Source: Butyricicoccus porcorum (GTDB taxonomy: Bacteria; Bacillota; Clostridia; Oscillospirales; Butyricicoccaceae). From it: a DNA stretch of 64,000 nt. A program made the position numbers and the translations under genes. Shown here one piece after another: positions 37,203-45,488 of this stretch. Every line of letters starts with the position of its first letter. Positions within the stretch are counted from its first letter, which is position 1. The stretch spans positions 211,261 through 275,260 of the forward strand of contig NZ_NHOC01000001.1 in NCBI RefSeq assembly GCF_002157465.1. The letters run 5' to 3'. The notes under the pieces were generated by a model. It was not told where the DNA came from, did no database searches, and worked only from the letters and a program-made list of their open reading frames with translations.

Positions 37203-38231
37203 ATGAGTAAAATTATTGTGACCGCCGTCGGCGTCAGCGGCAGCGGCAAGAGCAATGCCTATGGCGCAATCATGGAGCTGCTCAAGGTGCGCCGCCGTGA
37301 CAGCTATTATCTCACCGCCTGCGGCGCGACGCCGGAGGAGCGCATCCGCAATTCCGGCATCATCAACCGTTATGCGGACATCAATCAGGGCTTTGTCAGC
37401 ACCGGTACCATGATTACCACGGAATTCCCGTTTGCATTCGGCGGACATTTCCGCCCGGATGTACCCACCTATCCGCTGCTGGATATGCCGCTGATCGACT
37501 ATCCGGGCGGCGTGCTCAAAACCATGCTGGGCAAAGGCTCGGAGGAATCCAGCCGTCTGCTGCACCGCATTATGGATACCGATGTGCTGCTGCTGTTTGC
37601 AGATGCGAATATCCTGTCGGAAGAAGGCGGCGTAGAGCCCGCCCGCCAGAAAATTGCACTGGAAATCAACACAATTTTTGAAATCCTGAGCACGGAGCGC
37701 GACACCGCCTTTGTCAGCAAGCCGCGCACCGTCCTGCTCCTGCTGACCAAATGCGATTCCGGTTTAATCCCGCAGGAGCTCAAGGACAACCATTTCCACG
37801 GTCTGGTCAACCGCGCATTACAGGTCTTCGACCCGACCGTGCGTTTCTGCATCAACCAGCCGGGCTGGAAAATCGCCGTTGTCCCCACTTCGACCTGCGG
37901 CGACGGCAATTCCAACTCCTGGCGCGACGAAGGCGGCATCTATCACTCCGAAATGACCGCACCGCCGCAGCCCTATGGCTTCGATCTTGCGATTTTATAC
38001 GGCGTCATGAATGAGCTGGAAAACCGTGTGCGCCTCGGCTATGATGACAGCGAAGAGATCCCGGAACAAGTAGAGCGCAAGCCCGGCTTTGTCTCCGGTT
38101 TCCAGTGGCGGCATATTTTACAGCGCCTTGCCGGACAGGAAAATGAACAGATTTCCCTGTATCGCCAGTATGCCGGCAATCTGCATTCCATTCTCGACCC
38201 GCTCTGCGGATCGCAGATCATCGAAGTCTGA
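37203..38231 (+). CDS. P-loop GTPase of an uncharacterised family
   Basis: The 342-residue protein has G1 GVSGSGKS (residues 10-17), a G3-like DYPGG (99-103) and a G4-like TKCD (182-185), so it reads as a TRAFAC-type GTPase with NKxD replaced by TKxD. It has no transmembrane segment. The C-terminal half (after about 230) is unfamiliar. It resembles, from memory, the GTPase cores of multigene conflict or vesicle-like systems (double-GTPase families), but I cannot confirm this. It is followed by two small unknown genes with tight spacing (20 bases, then a 4-base overlap), which suggests a complex. Confidence 0.82.
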   Translation: MSKIIVTAVGVSGSGKSNAYGAIMELLKVRRRDSYYLTACGATPEERIRNSGIINRYADINQGFVSTGTMITTEFPFAFGGHFRPDVPTYPLLDMPLIDYPGGVLKTMLGKGSEESSRLLHRIMDTDVLLLFADANILSEEGGVEPARQKIALEINTIFEILSTERDTAFVSKPRTVLLLLTKCDSGLIPQELKDNHFHGLVNRALQVFDPTVRFCINQPGWKIAVVPTSTCGDGNSNSWRDEGGIYHSEMTAPPQPYGFDLAILYGVMNELENRVRLGYDDSEEIPEQVERKPGFVSGFQWRHILQRLAGQENEQISLYRQYAGNLHSILDPLCGSQIIEV

Positions 38232-38251
38232 CAGACAAAGGAGGTGACACC

Positions 38252-39028
38252 ATGAAACCGGAACTCTTTTTATTCAGCCGCACGCCCGAAGCGGATTACC
38301 GCTATCTGGTTCCGCTCCCGCCGCAAAAATCCGATGCCGTCGGCGCGTTTTTACAGCAGCGCCTCGCCGACATGCAGCGCGGACAGGCCGACGGCACGGT
38401 ACATTTTTTCCTCAGCGACACCGATGCCGTGCTGGTGCGCGCGGTTGACAGCGGCACCCGTGATCTGTATGCGCGCCCCATCCTGTCGCTCGAAGGGCTG
38501 TACTGCCCCGCGGCAGATGTGCGCCCGTTCTGGCTGTGCCTGCCGCACCTTGTCCCCGGTTTCTGGTCTGCCTCTTCCATCTATGCCCTGATTGTCCGGG
38601 ACGGCAAGACCGTCCCGCTGCCGCCCGCGCGGCTGATGGATGCCTGTGCACAATACAGCCCGAAAAATCCGCATACAAAAGCGATGCAGCGCGCCATTTT
38701 TGCCGCAGATGCACCGGTTTCGTTCACCTTTGATGCGGACGGACTGCATTTCTCCGAACAGCCCCCCACACAGGGACGCACACGCTGGCATCCGCAGGAA
38801 CCGCGCCGCTGTGACATCCGCCTGACGCTCGACCGCAAAACAAAAGCCGCCCGGCTGGAAGCGGTCAGCCGCGGCAATATGCCGTATCCCATTGCCTGCA
38901 GCGCGGACATTGCGCGCGAGGCAGACGGCTGGAGCTTTTCCGCACTGGAAGCCGCTGCCGCCGCACTGGAAGCCGAGCTGGACAAACACGGCTGGCAGTA
39001 TGCACCGGACAAAGGAGGCAACCCATGA
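38252..39028 (+). CDS. Unknown GTPase-cassette protein A
   Basis: The 258-residue soluble protein starts MKPELFLFSRTPEADYRYLV. It has no signal peptide or transmembrane helix. The central part has the run RPFWLCLPHLVPGFW, which weakly parallels EPWVWAYLPSLPGTLL in the next gene, so the two may share a domain. The ribosome-binding site AAAGGAGGTG is strong. It overlaps the next gene by 4 bases. I do not recognise any family. The context suggests a regulator or effector partner of the GTPase. Confidence 0.75.
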   Translation: MKPELFLFSRTPEADYRYLVPLPPQKSDAVGAFLQQRLADMQRGQADGTVHFFLSDTDAVLVRAVDSGTRDLYARPILSLEGLYCPAADVRPFWLCLPHLVPGFWSASSIYALIVRDGKTVPLPPARLMDACAQYSPKNPHTKAMQRAIFAADAPVSFTFDADGLHFSEQPPTQGRTRWHPQEPRRCDIRLTLDRKTKAARLEAVSRGNMPYPIACSADIAREADGWSFSALEAAAAALEAELDKHGWQYAPDKGGNP

Positions 39029-39738
39029 CGCTGACCGGTTTCCCGTTTGCACTTGACCCCGCAGACAAACACCGTCTGCTCACTCTGGAGGAGCACGAAG
39101 GGCTGTGCTGTCTGCTCGACCGCGCCCGGCATTATGGCGGCGCGGGAGATATCGCCTTTCTCTGTATGTCCACCTGTTCCCTGCTCGTGCGCTTTGCGCC
39201 GGAGAAAACCGGCACATGGACAGTGTGCGGCTATGCCTTCCAGAAGGCACAGGAGCCGTGGGTATGGGCCTATCTGCCCTCTCTGCCTGGCACACTGCTC
39301 GCCCCGCCGTCCGGCAAGCTGCTGTTCCACGCGGAACGTGCAGACACGGCAGATGTCTGGCTGGAACGGCATGACCCGTCGCTGTCACACGGTGCGCGGC
39401 AGCTCGCACGCGACACGGCCCGGCAGATGCATCCGCATTCCGTCGGCTTTACCCATCTCGACCCGGCTGTGTACGCCGACGACGGCATTCACTGGTATGC
39501 GCTTGAGCCGTCCAAATCGGCGGAGGAACATACCATCCTGCTGCCGCAGCCGCCCGCCAGAGAACCGGAGCCCGCTGACAGCATGCCTGCGGATGAAATT
39601 CGCATTGTCCCGCCGCGCATCACCAAAACCTGGCGCGTCGTGCGCGGAGAGGAAAAATATAAGCTCGGCGCAGTGGACGAAACCTCCGACTGGTATGTAT
39701 TCGCCGACCGCATGCGCAGCGCGATGACAGACACGTGA
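39025..39738 (+). CDS. Unknown GTPase-cassette protein B
   Basis: The 237-residue soluble protein starts MTLTGFPFALDPADKHRLLT. A proline-rich linker (LPQPPAREPEPADSMPADE, about residues 172-190) separates the main domain from a short C-terminal module ending in SDWYVFADRMRSAM. The overlap with the preceding gene (ATGA) implies translational coupling and similar amounts. No family is recognised. The weak resemblance of its centre to cassette protein A raises the possibility of an old duplication. Confidence 0.75.
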   Translation: MTLTGFPFALDPADKHRLLTLEEHEGLCCLLDRARHYGGAGDIAFLCMSTCSLLVRFAPEKTGTWTVCGYAFQKAQEPWVWAYLPSLPGTLLAPPSGKLLFHAERADTADVWLERHDPSLSHGARQLARDTARQMHPHSVGFTHLDPAVYADDGIHWYALEPSKSAEEHTILLPQPPAREPEPADSMPADEIRIVPPRITKTWRVVRGEEKYKLGAVDETSDWYVFADRMRSAMTDT

Positions 39739-39744
39739 CGATAG

Positions 39745-39810
39745 AAAAATGTACCGACCTCCAATCGTTAGATTTTTTGATCTAACTTTTTGAAGTCGGT
39801 ACATTTTTTT
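39745..39810 (+). terminator. Terminator of the GTPase cassette
   Basis: Long stem with AAAAATGTACCGAC pairing to GTCGGTACATTTTT, plus an inner GTTAGAT/ATCTAAC helix, followed by T-run. Confidence 0.9.
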
Positions 39811-39812
39811 CA

Positions 39813-39973
39813 GGCGCTATCTGAAAACCAACAAAACGACGAATATTTCGCAAAGGGCGAGACTGGTTCAAGGCAAAAGTTCGCCGGAATCCCTTCGGAT
39901 TTCAAGTGTTTTTCACGAAGAAGCAGTCTGTACTTGCAGCATAGTCAAAATTTTCGACTTTTCAGATACGCCC
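39813..39973. repeat. Inverted-repeat-bounded structured element
   Basis: A 161-base segment between convergent operons is bounded by GGCGCTATCTGAAAA (39813-39827) and TTTTCAGATACGCCC (39959-39973), an inverted repeat with two mismatches. Inside, AGACTG/CAGTCT, AATCC-CTTC-GGATT and GTG-TTTTT-CAC add further stems. There is no ORF. It could be a small MITE-like element or a structured RNA; I see no clear target-site duplication. Confidence 0.5.
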
Positions 39974-39991
39974 TATTCTATCATATCGGGT

Positions 39992-40462
39992 CTATTCGTC
40001 GTCGTCACAGTCCATGTTTTCCAGATTCTGCTGTCGCTTTTTTGTCAGCCGCGCGGAGACCGTCAGCGCGACAAGGCACAGCGCAAAGGTGAACAGCCCG
40101 GTACCGACTGCCAGCACAATGCTGACGCCCCAAAATTCCCCGCCGGTGTTGCGCAATATCATGCCGAACACAAAGACAGCAATCGCCAGACCGCCGACAG
40201 CGCTCGCAGCCACATTGGTTTTGAGATCCGGCTTCAGATAGCGATCCCAAATGCCGCGGCGGATGCATGCAACTGCCATGCCGAGCGCCAGCACCATAAA
40301 GATCATCCATTCGCCTGCGATCTGCGACCACGGCGCGCCCATCAGCGACTGGATCACCAGCGCCGCCAGCAGTGCCCAGAAGCAGAACCACACGCCGATA
40401 TGTTCTATGTGCAGCAGCTCCTGCTCCTGCCGTTCATCCAGATTGTTTTTCATGCGTTTCAT
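39992..40462 (-). CDS. Four-TM membrane protein (DUF6773-like)
   Basis: The 156-residue protein has a charged N-terminus (MKRMKNNLDERQEQELLHIE) and four hydrophobic segments, ending in an acidic tail. It is translationally coupled (4-base overlap) to a small XRE regulator, a pairing common in Clostridia where the regulator controls a membrane protein of unknown function. The DUF number is from recall and is tentative. Confidence 0.8.
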   Translation of the reverse strand: MKRMKNNLDERQEQELLHIEHIGVWFCFWALLAALVIQSLMGAPWSQIAGEWMIFMVLALGMAVACIRRGIWDRYLKPDLKTNVAASAVGGLAIAVFVFGMILRNTGGEFWGVSIVLAVGTGLFTFALCLVALTVSARLTKKRQQNLENMDCDDDE

Positions 40463-40662
40463 TGCGAATCCTCCTCCCAGAACAGATCATCCAGTGTTTT
40501 TCCCAGTGCGTGGCAGATATCCAGGCACAGGCGCAGGGATGGGTTGAATTTGCCCGCTTCAATCATGCTGATTGTCTGCCGCGTCACGCCGACGCGCTTC
40601 GCCAGCGCCTCCTGCGACAGGTCCTTTTCCACACGGGCCAGTTTCATATTCCGGTTCTTCAT
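40459..40662 (-). CDS. Small XRE-family regulator
   Basis: The 67-residue protein is essentially one HTH_3 domain (LAKRVGVTRQTISMIEAGKF) followed by SLRLCLDICHALGKTLDDLF, as in YozG-like regulators. The start at 40662 (MKNRNMKL) is conventional for the family; the upstream frame to 40770 runs through the promoter. Probably autoregulates together with the coupled membrane protein. Confidence 0.9.
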   Translation of the reverse strand: MKNRNMKLARVEKDLSQEALAKRVGVTRQTISMIEAGKFNPSLRLCLDICHALGKTLDDLFWEEDSQ

Positions 40663-40741
40663 GGCGCACCCCGCCAACGGCTTGCTGCATCGTTCATGGC
40701 AGTCCCTCCTTCGCTGTATGCTTTCTGTCTTCCGTATCTGT

Positions 40742-40770
40742 ATCATACAATATATACGACGATATGTCAA
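40742..40770 (-). promoter_or_regulatory. Promoter of the XRE/membrane protein pair
   Basis: On the minus strand, TTGACA (40765-40770), 17-base spacer and TATGAT (40742-40747). Confidence 0.82.
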
Positions 40771-40784
40771 TTATATTTTACAAA

Positions 40785-40824
40785 TTATAAAATAAAATTG
40801 ACACACTCGTCGGTGTGTCAATTT
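40785..40824 (-). terminator. Terminator of the MBL-DUF3006 operon
   Basis: 12-bp stem AAATTGACACAC (40795-40806) / GTGTGTCAATTT (40813-40824) followed on the minus strand by a TATTTTAT tail. Confidence 0.75.
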
Positions 40825-40828
40825 AAAA

Positions 40829-41044
40829 TCACGTTTTTTTCTTTTTCAGCATACGGTCGAGCCGCGCCTGCATGCGCGCGCGGCGCGCCTCTGCTTCCGC
40901 GCGGTCAATCGCCACAATCACGCCATCCGCAATCTCGACGACATCACCGTCGCACAGGCCGTCGACAGCGGCAAATTCCTGCATGCCGTCATCCGTTTCC
41001 ACAACGGCAATGCCGTTTTCAATCCGGTCAACCGTTCCCCTCAT
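40829..41044 (-). CDS. DUF3006 family protein
   Basis: The 71-residue protein has a small beta-rich N-terminal part (MRGTVDRIENGIAVVETDDG) and a basic helical tail (AEARRARMQARLDRMLKKKK). DUF3006 proteins frequently accompany ComEC-like metallo-hydrolases, as here with a 4-base overlap. Function unknown; the basic tail could bind nucleic acid. Confidence 0.85.
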   Translation of the reverse strand: MRGTVDRIENGIAVVETDDGMQEFAAVDGLCDGDVVEIADGVIVAIDRAEAEARRARMQARLDRMLKKKKT

Positions 41045-41925
41045 GATGCAACACCCACCTCACCATTTGCCATGGTCAACACGACCGAACCGTGTTTTGC
41101 GGTTTCAAAAATTTCCGTTCCGATGGGCTCCAGCCGTTCAAACACTTCCTCATCCGGCAAGCCGTAGGAATTGCCCTTTTCATAGGAAATGACTGCAAAT
41201 TCCGGGGAAACTGCTTCGAGAAATTCTGCACTGGAAGCAGTGCGCGAGCCGTGATGTGCAACCTTGAGCACATTGCAGTCGAGCAGAGAGAGAGTATTTT
41301 TTATCATATCCTGTTCGACGCGCGTCGTCGTATCACCCGTAAACAGGGCGCTGCACCCGCTTGCATCCAGCCGCAGGACAAGCGACCAGGTATTCGGGTC
41401 ATTTCCATAGGTATCCCGGCTGTTCGGCCCGGGTGCAAGCACCGTGAATACACCGCCGGATTCGCCCAGCGGAATGGTATCGCCGATATCCGGAAATTCC
41501 GGCTCAATGCCTTCTTCATCGATGGCATCGAGCAGCTTTTCATAAATGCGCGTGTCCATCGCTTCATCCGACAGATACACCGATTTGACATCAAATGCCT
41601 CGAAAACATCCACCAGGCCGCCGATATGGTCTTCATGCGGATGAGTGGCAATCACTGCGTCCAGATCCGCAATTCCATGGCGGCTCAGGTAATCGACAAC
41701 CGCATCCCCGGCGGACTGTTTGCCGCCGTCAATCAGCACGGCACTGTCACCGCTGACAATCAGCGATGCATCGCCCTGTCCGACGTCAATAAAATGAATG
41801 GTGGTTTCTGTCCCTGTGTCCGCAACGGTGTCCGGCGCAGCAGATGGCAGAAACTGCTTGCTGAGCATAATTGCCGCGATCAGGAAGACGGCAAGCACCA
41901 GCGTCAGATTGGATCTCTTTTTCAT
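41041..41925 (-). CDS. ComEC/Rec2-like metallo-beta-lactamase-fold protein
   Basis: The 294-residue protein has an N-terminal signal or anchor segment, then an extracytoplasmic MBL domain. The sequence FIDVGQGDASLI, the metal motif HPHEDHIGG, the TGDTTTR acidic residue and VAHHGSRTASS are all typical of the stand-alone MBL domain of ComEC. It lacks the ComEC channel. Such secreted forms may hydrolyse nucleic acids or phosphodiesters at the surface. Confidence 0.9.
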   Translation of the reverse strand: MKKRSNLTLVLAVFLIAAIMLSKQFLPSAAPDTVADTGTETTIHFIDVGQGDASLIVSGDSAVLIDGGKQSAGDAVVDYLSRHGIADLDAVIATHPHEDHIGGLVDVFEAFDVKSVYLSDEAMDTRIYEKLLDAIDEEGIEPEFPDIGDTIPLGESGGVFTVLAPGPNSRDTYGNDPNTWSLVLRLDASGCSALFTGDTTTRVEQDMIKNTLSLLDCNVLKVAHHGSRTASSAEFLEAVSPEFAVISYEKGNSYGLPDEEVFERLEPIGTEIFETAKHGSVVLTMANGEVGVAS

Positions 41926-41952
41926 ATCTTATCCTCCCATACTGTTATTTTA

Positions 41953-41981
41953 AGTATACCAGTATGCAATCATGGATGCAA
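41953..41981 (-). promoter_or_regulatory. Promoter of the MBL-DUF3006 operon
   Basis: On the minus strand, TTGCAT (41976-41981), 17-base spacer and TATACT (41953-41958). Confidence 0.75.
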
Positions 41982-42148
41982 ACAAACTTCACAAAAAATT
42001 TCACTCTTTTACAGAAAGTGTATGATTTCAGGCACATTTGTAACCGCAGAACGCGTGCGCAACGCCCGGTTGCGCATTTGACAGGTGGAAACGGTAGATT
42101 GCCCCCGCCGGATATGATACAATCAGGGCAGCAAAGGAGGGATTCCCC

Positions 42149-42634
42149 ATGACATTCGGACAAAATCTTCAAACGCTGCGCCGACAGAACGGCCTGTCCC
42201 AGCAGCAGCTGGCGGAACAGCTCGGCGTATCGCGGCAGGCGGTTTCCAAATGGGAACTGGATGCGGCAAAGCCGGATATTGACAATGTCATTCAGATCAG
42301 CCGGCTGTTCGATGTTTCCATCGACGAATTGCTGACCGGTGAACCGTTCCGGAATGCGCGCAGTTTTCCACAGCCTGTGGAAGCAACCAGTGGAAAACGA
42401 ACCCGGCTGATTGTGGGCGCTGTGCTCGTCCTCGCGGGCGTGGTGTGTCTGATCCTCGCAGGGTTCGCAGCCGTCTGGATGCGGAGTATCGACATGCAAA
42501 CCGGCTCCTGGTATACCGATGTGACGGAATACCTCTGGCATTTCCCGGTCATAGCGGTTATCGCGGTCGCTGCTGTCTGCCTGCTGACGGGAATCTTCCT
42601 GCTTATCCTGCCAAATCGGCAAAACAGAAAATAA
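42149..42634 (+). CDS. XRE-family regulator with membrane domain
   Basis: The 161-residue protein couples an HTH_3 domain (LAEQLGVSRQAVSKWELD, FDVSIDELLTG) to two C-terminal transmembrane helices (about residues 88-110 and 133-155). Membrane-bound XRE proteins of this kind are common in Clostridia and may respond to envelope signals. The start follows AAAGGAGG. It is monocistronic with a weak -35. Confidence 0.88.
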   Translation: MTFGQNLQTLRRQNGLSQQQLAEQLGVSRQAVSKWELDAAKPDIDNVIQISRLFDVSIDELLTGEPFRNARSFPQPVEATSGKRTRLIVGAVLVLAGVVCLILAGFAAVWMRSIDMQTGSWYTDVTEYLWHFPVIAVIAVAAVCLLTGIFLLILPNRQNRK

Positions 42635-42665
42635 TCCTTGCTGCCATATGGCAAGCGTGCTGTCA

Positions 42666-42694
42666 TTGACAAAAACCTACAGAACAGGTACAAT
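42666..42694 (+). promoter_or_regulatory. Promoter of fprA
   Basis: TTGACA (42666-42671), 17-base spacer and TACAAT (42689-42694). Confidence 0.82.
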
Positions 42695-42720
42695 AAAAGC
42701 AGTTGAAATGAGAATGATTC

Positions 42721-42746
42721 CGAGTCTGTACCGCCGCACAGACTCG
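42721..42746 (+). promoter_or_regulatory. Hairpin in fprA leader
   Basis: Perfect 9-bp stem CGAGTCTGT / ACAGACTCG with an 8-base loop, within the leader and ending about 10 bases before the TGGAGG ribosome-binding site. Role unknown: stabiliser or regulator-binding site. Confidence 0.45.
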
Positions 42747-42768
42747 CACATGAAATGGAGGAAATGCA

Positions 42769-43926
42769 ATGGGCTTCAGCAAAGTAACCGATTCCATCCT
42801 GTATGTCGGTGTCAATGACCATGAAATCGATCTGTTTGAGGGACAGTATGTTGTTCCGAACGGCATGGCATACAATTCCTATGCTATTCTGGACGAAAAA
42901 AACGCCGTTATGGACACGGTCGACATCCGCTTCGTACAGGAGTGGCTGGACAATATCGCCGCCGCTCTCAATGGCAAAAAGCCGGATTATCTGATTATCC
43001 AGCATATGGAACCGGATCACTCTTCGAGCATCGCAGAATTTCTGAAGGTTTATCCGGATGCCATCGTCGTCGGCAACGCAAAGACCTTCACGATGATGCA
43101 GCAGTTCTTCGGCGCAGATGTCGCACCGAACCGTGAGGTTGTCGCAAACAACGGCACGCTGTCGCTGGGCAACCGCACACTGACCTTTGTCTTCGCACCG
43201 ATGGTTCACTGGCCGGAAGTCATGGTGACCTATGACGCACAGGACAAGGTTCTGTTCTCCGCGGACGGCTTCGGCAAGTTCGGCGCACTGGATGTCGAGG
43301 AGAGCTGGGCATGCGAAGCTCGCCGCTATTACATCGGCATTGTCGGCAAATATGGCGCACCGGTTCAGGCGTTGCTCAAGAAGGCCGCTGCACTGGATAT
43401 CGCAAAAATCTGCCCGCTGCATGGCCCGATCCTGACCGAGGATCTCGGGTATTACATCAATCTGTACGACATCTGGTCGTCCTATGGCGTCGAGTCCGAG
43501 GGCGTCATGATCGCGTATACCTCTGTTTACGGCAACACCAGAAAGGCTGCCAAGCTGCTGGCGGACAAGCTCACCGCAAAGGGCTGCCCGAAGGTTGTCC
43601 TGACCGATCTGGCGCGCTCCGATATGGCCGAGGCTGTCGAGGATGCGTTCCGTTACGGCAAGCTGGTACTCGCGAGCACGACATACAACGGCGAGGTCTT
43701 CCCGTTCATGCGCACCTTTATCGAGCACCTGACCGAGCGCAACTATCAGAACCGCACGGTTGGCATCATCGAAAACGGTTCGTGGGCACCGATGGCGGCA
43801 AAGGTTATGACCGGTCTGCTTGAGAACAGCAAGAACCTCACCTGGCTGGACACCGTTACCATCAAGTCCGCCCTCACCGCGGAAAACGAGGCACAGCTGG
43901 ATGCCATGGCAGACGCCCTGCTGTAA
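42769..43926 (+). CDS. fprA: FprA-type diiron flavoprotein (O2/NO reductase)
   Basis: The 385-residue A-type flavoprotein has an N-terminal MBL-like diiron domain with HMEPDH and downstream ligands in MVHWPE, SADGFGKFG and PLHGPI, and a C-terminal flavodoxin domain (AYTSVYGNTRKAA). These enzymes reduce oxygen to water or NO to N2O, protecting strict anaerobes. There is no rubredoxin extension, so electrons must come from a separate rubredoxin. It is monocistronic. Confidence 0.96.
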   Translation: MGFSKVTDSILYVGVNDHEIDLFEGQYVVPNGMAYNSYAILDEKNAVMDTVDIRFVQEWLDNIAAALNGKKPDYLIIQHMEPDHSSSIAEFLKVYPDAIVVGNAKTFTMMQQFFGADVAPNREVVANNGTLSLGNRTLTFVFAPMVHWPEVMVTYDAQDKVLFSADGFGKFGALDVEESWACEARRYYIGIVGKYGAPVQALLKKAAALDIAKICPLHGPILTEDLGYYINLYDIWSSYGVESEGVMIAYTSVYGNTRKAAKLLADKLTAKGCPKVVLTDLARSDMAEAVEDAFRYGKLVLASTTYNGEVFPFMRTFIEHLTERNYQNRTVGIIENGSWAPMAAKVMTGLLENSKNLTWLDTVTIKSALTAENEAQLDAMADALL

Positions 43927-43956
43927 GCTCTCAAATTTCAAACAGCATAGAAAAAC

Positions 43957-43992
43957 AGGCTGGCAGAGCAACTCTGCCAGCCTTTGCTTTTG
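43957..43992. terminator. Bidirectional terminator, fprA / MATE gene
   Basis: 12-bp stem AGGCTGGCAGAG / CTCTGCCAGCCT with T-rich tail, between convergent genes. Confidence 0.88.
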
Positions 43993-44005
43993 CAATACAG
44001 CCATG

Positions 44006-45334
44006 TTACAGGTATTGATACTGTTTCCGGTACCGGAGAATGCAGAAGAGCGCCACCACCAGCGCAAGCAGCTCTGCCGCCGGGATCGCAAGCCATACGC
44101 CGGATACGCCGCACAGCTTTGGCAGCAGTTCAATGGCCGCGATAAGAAACACAAATGTGCGCAGAAAAGACAAAACCGCGGAAACCATGCCGTTGGACAG
44201 CGCTGTAAACAGTCCGGACGCAAAAATATTGAATCCCATGAACAGAAAACCGATGGCAAACAGCTCCATGCCGTCCGACGCGATGGAAAACACTGCTGTC
44301 CCGCGCTGTGCGAACATGCCGACAACCGTCTGCGACAGCACGACCGATCCGCCATACGCCAGCAGCGAACACACGACAACAAACAACAGGCTGAGCCGTA
44401 CCAGTTGTTTCAGCCGGTTCTGGTTGTGCGCACCGAAATGAAAACTGATGAGCGGCGCGACGCCGGAGGTATAGCCGAAGAAAATCGCGGTGAAGAAAAA
44501 CTGTGCATACAGAACAATTGTAATTGCCGCAACGCCGTCCTCGCCGAGATAGGACAGCATGATAATATTGAACAGATAGGTTGTAACGGCAACGGCGAGA
44601 TTGGACACCATTTCGGATGAGCCGTTGAGACAGGCGCGCCCCAGCACCCAGCCGCGCATCACCGGACGCACAAAATACAACAGATCATTGTGCCGGCTGA
44701 AAAAGTACACCAGCCCGATGACAGTTGGAATTGCCTGCCCGATGCCGGTGGCAATCGCCGCACCGCGGATGCCCATATGCAGCGGGACAATCAGCACATA
44801 GTCGAGCACCATATTGGCAATGCCGCCGAGCAGTGTCGAGGCCAGACCGAGATGTGGCCTGCCTGCCGTCGTGAAAAAGAACTGAAACAGGATTTGCAGC
44901 ATACAGCACGGTGTGAACAGGCTCATAAAAACCAGATAATCGCGGCAATAGCCATACAGTGCATCGGTCGAGCCGAGTGCCCACACAATCGGATCGACAA
45001 ATACAATCGACAGTATGGCAATCACAATTCCCAGTCCGGCAGAAAAGGCAACCAGCAGAGAAAAGCTCTGGCGCGCCAGCTCCGGTTCCTTTTCCCCCAT
45101 CTGCCGCGCTGTGACCGCACTGCCGCCGGAAGCCAGCATAATACCCACTGCAAGTACAAAATTGATGAGCGGGAAAACAATATTGATGGCGGAAAGTGCA
45201 TCTGTACTGACAAAATTGGACACAAACCCGCCGTCTACCATGGTATAAAACGAATTGAATAACATCATCAGCATGCCCGGCAATGTAAACCGCAGCACAA
45301 AGCCCGGTGTAATCGGGCGCTCAAACGAATTCAT
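44006..45334 (-). CDS. MATE-family efflux transporter
   Basis: The 442-residue protein has about twelve transmembrane helices and the MATE layout of two six-helix halves. It begins NSFERPITPGFVLRFTLPGM with MLFNSFYTMVDGGFVSNFVS, close to the DinF/NorM branch. MATE carriers expel cationic drugs or metabolites using Na+ or H+. It is transcribed alone, divergent from azlCD. Confidence 0.93.
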   Translation of the reverse strand: MNSFERPITPGFVLRFTLPGMLMMLFNSFYTMVDGGFVSNFVSTDALSAINIVFPLINFVLAVGIMLASGGSAVTARQMGEKEPELARQSFSLLVAFSAGLGIVIAILSIVFVDPIVWALGSTDALYGYCRDYLVFMSLFTPCCMLQILFQFFFTTAGRPHLGLASTLLGGIANMVLDYVLIVPLHMGIRGAAIATGIGQAIPTVIGLVYFFSRHNDLLYFVRPVMRGWVLGRACLNGSSEMVSNLAVAVTTYLFNIIMLSYLGEDGVAAITIVLYAQFFFTAIFFGYTSGVAPLISFHFGAHNQNRLKQLVRLSLLFVVVCSLLAYGGSVVLSQTVVGMFAQRGTAVFSIASDGMELFAIGFLFMGFNIFASGLFTALSNGMVSAVLSFLRTFVFLIAAIELLPKLCGVSGVWLAIPAAELLALVVALFCILRYRKQYQYL

Positions 45335-45378
45335 ACATCCTCCTTTTTTCCTTCTGATTCTTTTGGGTAAGTCTCTCT

Positions 45379-45407
45379 ACTATAGCGCCCACTGTCACCC
45401 TTGTCAA
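45379..45407 (-). promoter_or_regulatory. Promoter of the MATE gene
   Basis: On the minus strand, TTGACA (45402-45407), 17-base spacer and TATAGT (45379-45384). Confidence 0.85.
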
Positions 45408-45424
45408 GACGGGCATCAAAGCAT

Positions 45425-45453
45425 TTGACGGAAGCGCCGGTTCACGGTACAAT
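45425..45453 (+). promoter_or_regulatory. Promoter of azlCD
   Basis: TTGACG (45425-45430), 17-base spacer and TACAAT (45448-45453). It is back to back with the MATE promoter, 17 bases apart. Confidence 0.78.
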
Positions 45454-45488
45454 AGACGGGAAGATGACACAAATCGGAGGAATTTTGA

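Noticed and set aside
42705-42722. Fur-like box (GAGAATGATTC) before fprA
   Set aside because: Only about half of the GATAATGATTATC consensus matches and it lies downstream of the likely start; too weak to claim.
42292-44382. 696-residue open frame on the minus strand
   Set aside because: It is antisense to the well-supported fprA gene and spans its promoter and two terminators. The protein is compositionally odd and has no recognisable domain; it is a shadow of a strongly biased coding sequence.
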